Shown one piece after another: positions 49,479 to 50,304 of a DNA stretch of 50,304 nucleotides. The stretch lies in the NCBI GenBank assembly GCA_036390995.1, contig DASWAT010000059.1:1-50304 (forward strand), written 5' to 3'. A model generated the notes under the pieces. That model did not search any database. It saw only the letters and a program-made list of their open reading frames with translations, and was not told where the DNA came from. Every line of letters starts with the position of its first letter. Positions within the stretch are counted from its first letter, which is position 1. A program made the position numbers and the translations under genes. Source of the stretch: DASQQQ01 sp036390995. Its GTDB lineage: Bacteria; Actinomycetota; UBA4738; HRBIN12.

Positions 49479-50304
49479 TCACCATCCGGCCGAGCCTCCG
49501 CTGGCGTGCCAGAACTTCCGCGGGGACGACACCACCCCCGACCCGTGCTCGGCCAACGCCTCTCGGAGACGGCCTTCCCGGCGCGCTTGCTGCAGCGCGG
49601 CGAGGTCCCAGACGTCCTCGGCGATGATACTCACGCCCTTCACGCCGGTCCGGCGAAGCCGCCCCACCACCGCCAGGACGAAGGCATGGAACACCGTCTT
49701 CACCACTCGCGGCTGGACCTTCTCGAACACCGTGACGTCGACCGGGCCGGTGCCGTCGTCGAGCGTGAGGAAGATGATCCGCTGGCCGCTGCGGACCGCC
49801 GGTGTCTGGGACGCCACCTTCACGCCGGCCACCATCACCCACTCGTCGGAGCGGTGGCGGAACAGGTCCGCGGATCGCACCACGCCGAGGTCGGCCAGCA
49901 GCGGCCCGAAGAACGAGACCAGGTGGCGCGAGGCGTCCAGGCCCAGCACCTCGAGCTCGGCCCGGACCCGCTCGGCGTCGGTGTACTCAGGGAGCGAGTA
50001 CGTCTGGTCGCCGGTGCCTCGCCGCCCTGCGGTCGCGGACCAGAGATCGAGGGCGAGCTGATCGCCCTCGCGCTGGGGGTCGGTGACCATGGCCTCGTAG
50101 AGGCGGTCGCGGCGGGTGCCGCCTGGAAGCGCATCGAACGCGCCCGCGTGCGCCAGCGCCTCCACCACCGGCCGCGACACGTTCGTCCGACGCAGGAAGT
50201 CCCCCACGTCGCGGAACGACCGATCTGCCCGTGCCCCCAGGATCGACCGGATCTCCCCTTCCGAGATCCCCTGCACGTCCTTCAGCGCCAGCCTGATCCC
50301 GTAC
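49479..50304 (-). CDS. Error-prone DNA polymerase III alpha subunit (DnaE2-like), C-terminal part
   Basis: The C-terminal 274 residues of a second polymerase III alpha subunit; the 5' end is outside the window. The visible part begins with IRLALKDVQGISEGEIRSI, has the HhH region DVGDFLRRTNVSRPVVEALA, LAHAGAFDALPG and the OB fold with VMVAGVKVASQTPAVRSGQR and IIFLTLDDGTGPVDVTVFEK. The tail VLAVVGRLRRTGVKGVSIIA and the absence of a tau-binding end match DnaE2/ImuC rather than DnaE1. Next to dinB it suggests an SOS-type mutasome; imuA' would lie beyond the window or be absent. Confidence 0.88.
   Translation of the reverse strand, partial: YGIRLALKDVQGISEGEIRSILGARADRSFRDVGDFLRRTNVSRPVVEALAHAGAFDALPGGTRRDRLYEAMVTDPQREGDQLALDLWSATAGRRGTGDQTYSLPEYTDAERVRAELEVLGLDASRHLVSFFGPLLADLGVVRSADLFRHRSDEWVMVAGVKVASQTPAVRSGQRIIFLTLDDGTGPVDVTVFEKVQPRVVKTVFHAFVLAVVGRLRRTGVKGVSIIAEDVWDLAALQQARREGRLREALAEHGSGVVSSPRKFWHASGGSAGW

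Overview
The window is about 50 kb of very GC-rich, gene-dense bacterial DNA from an actinobacterium (phylum Actinomycetota), probably a deep-branching or uncultured lineage. The evidence is a Wag31-type DivIVA, SepF without FtsA, a DUF3040 protein, a MoxR-DUF58-transglutaminase cluster next to the division cluster, a HisA/PriA-like gene beside trpCBA with no trpF in view, MurE with the DNPR signature of diaminopimelate ligases, and heavy use of GTG/TTG starts with 4-base stop/start overlaps. No rRNA, tRNA, CRISPR array or prophage was seen.

Layout from left to right. 1-317: the end of an IS481-like insertion sequence, cut by the window edge. 331-8262 (minus): a seven-gene operon for a branched-chain/hydrophobic amino acid ABC transporter (lipoprotein, LivH, LivM, LivG, LivF) followed by an ornithine cyclodeaminase-family enzyme and a FAD amino acid oxidase; almost every junction overlaps. 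8447-15555 (minus): trpA, trpB, trpC, a divergent HisA/PriA homologue and the replicative polymerase gene dnaE. 15711-16838 (plus): a RecB-like iron-sulfur nuclease, divergent from dnaE. 16855-18931 (minus): rluD, lspA, a TraR/DksA-type gene and a DUF167 gene. 18924-22408 (plus): a T-box riboswitch with isoleucine specifier ATC controlling ileS, whose HIGH motif is rearranged to GXHH. 22376-26984 (minus): a candidate membrane mini-gene, divIVA, yggT, sepF, yggS, pgeF and ftsZ. 27208-41561 (minus): the dcw cell wall and division cluster (ftsQ, murB, murC, murG, ftsW, murD, mraY, murF, murE, ftsI, ftsL-like, rsmH, a 38-residue membrane protein, mraZ), read from right to left from a promoter overlapped by MraZ-type boxes. 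41734-42216 (minus): an HNH protein. 42606-47066 (plus): moxR, DUF58 and tgpA. 47094-50304 (minus): a MerR regulator, a DUF3040 protein, dinB and the 3' part of a DnaE2-like polymerase that runs off the window.

How it works together. The dcw genes make the UDP-MurNAc-pentapeptide and lipid II (MurB-F, MraY, MurG), flip or polymerise it (FtsW, FtsI) and build the ring (FtsZ, FtsQ, FtsL-like, SepF, DivIVA). The operon is tightly coupled by ten 4-base overlaps, and ftsZ has an additional strong promoter of its own. The left operon imports an amino acid and probably interconverts its imino and amino forms. The right end carries a translesion polymerase pair. The most unusual points are the GXHH IleS2 under a terminator-type T-box, the HisA homologue lacking its catalytic acid, and two small membrane proteins hidden at gene junctions.
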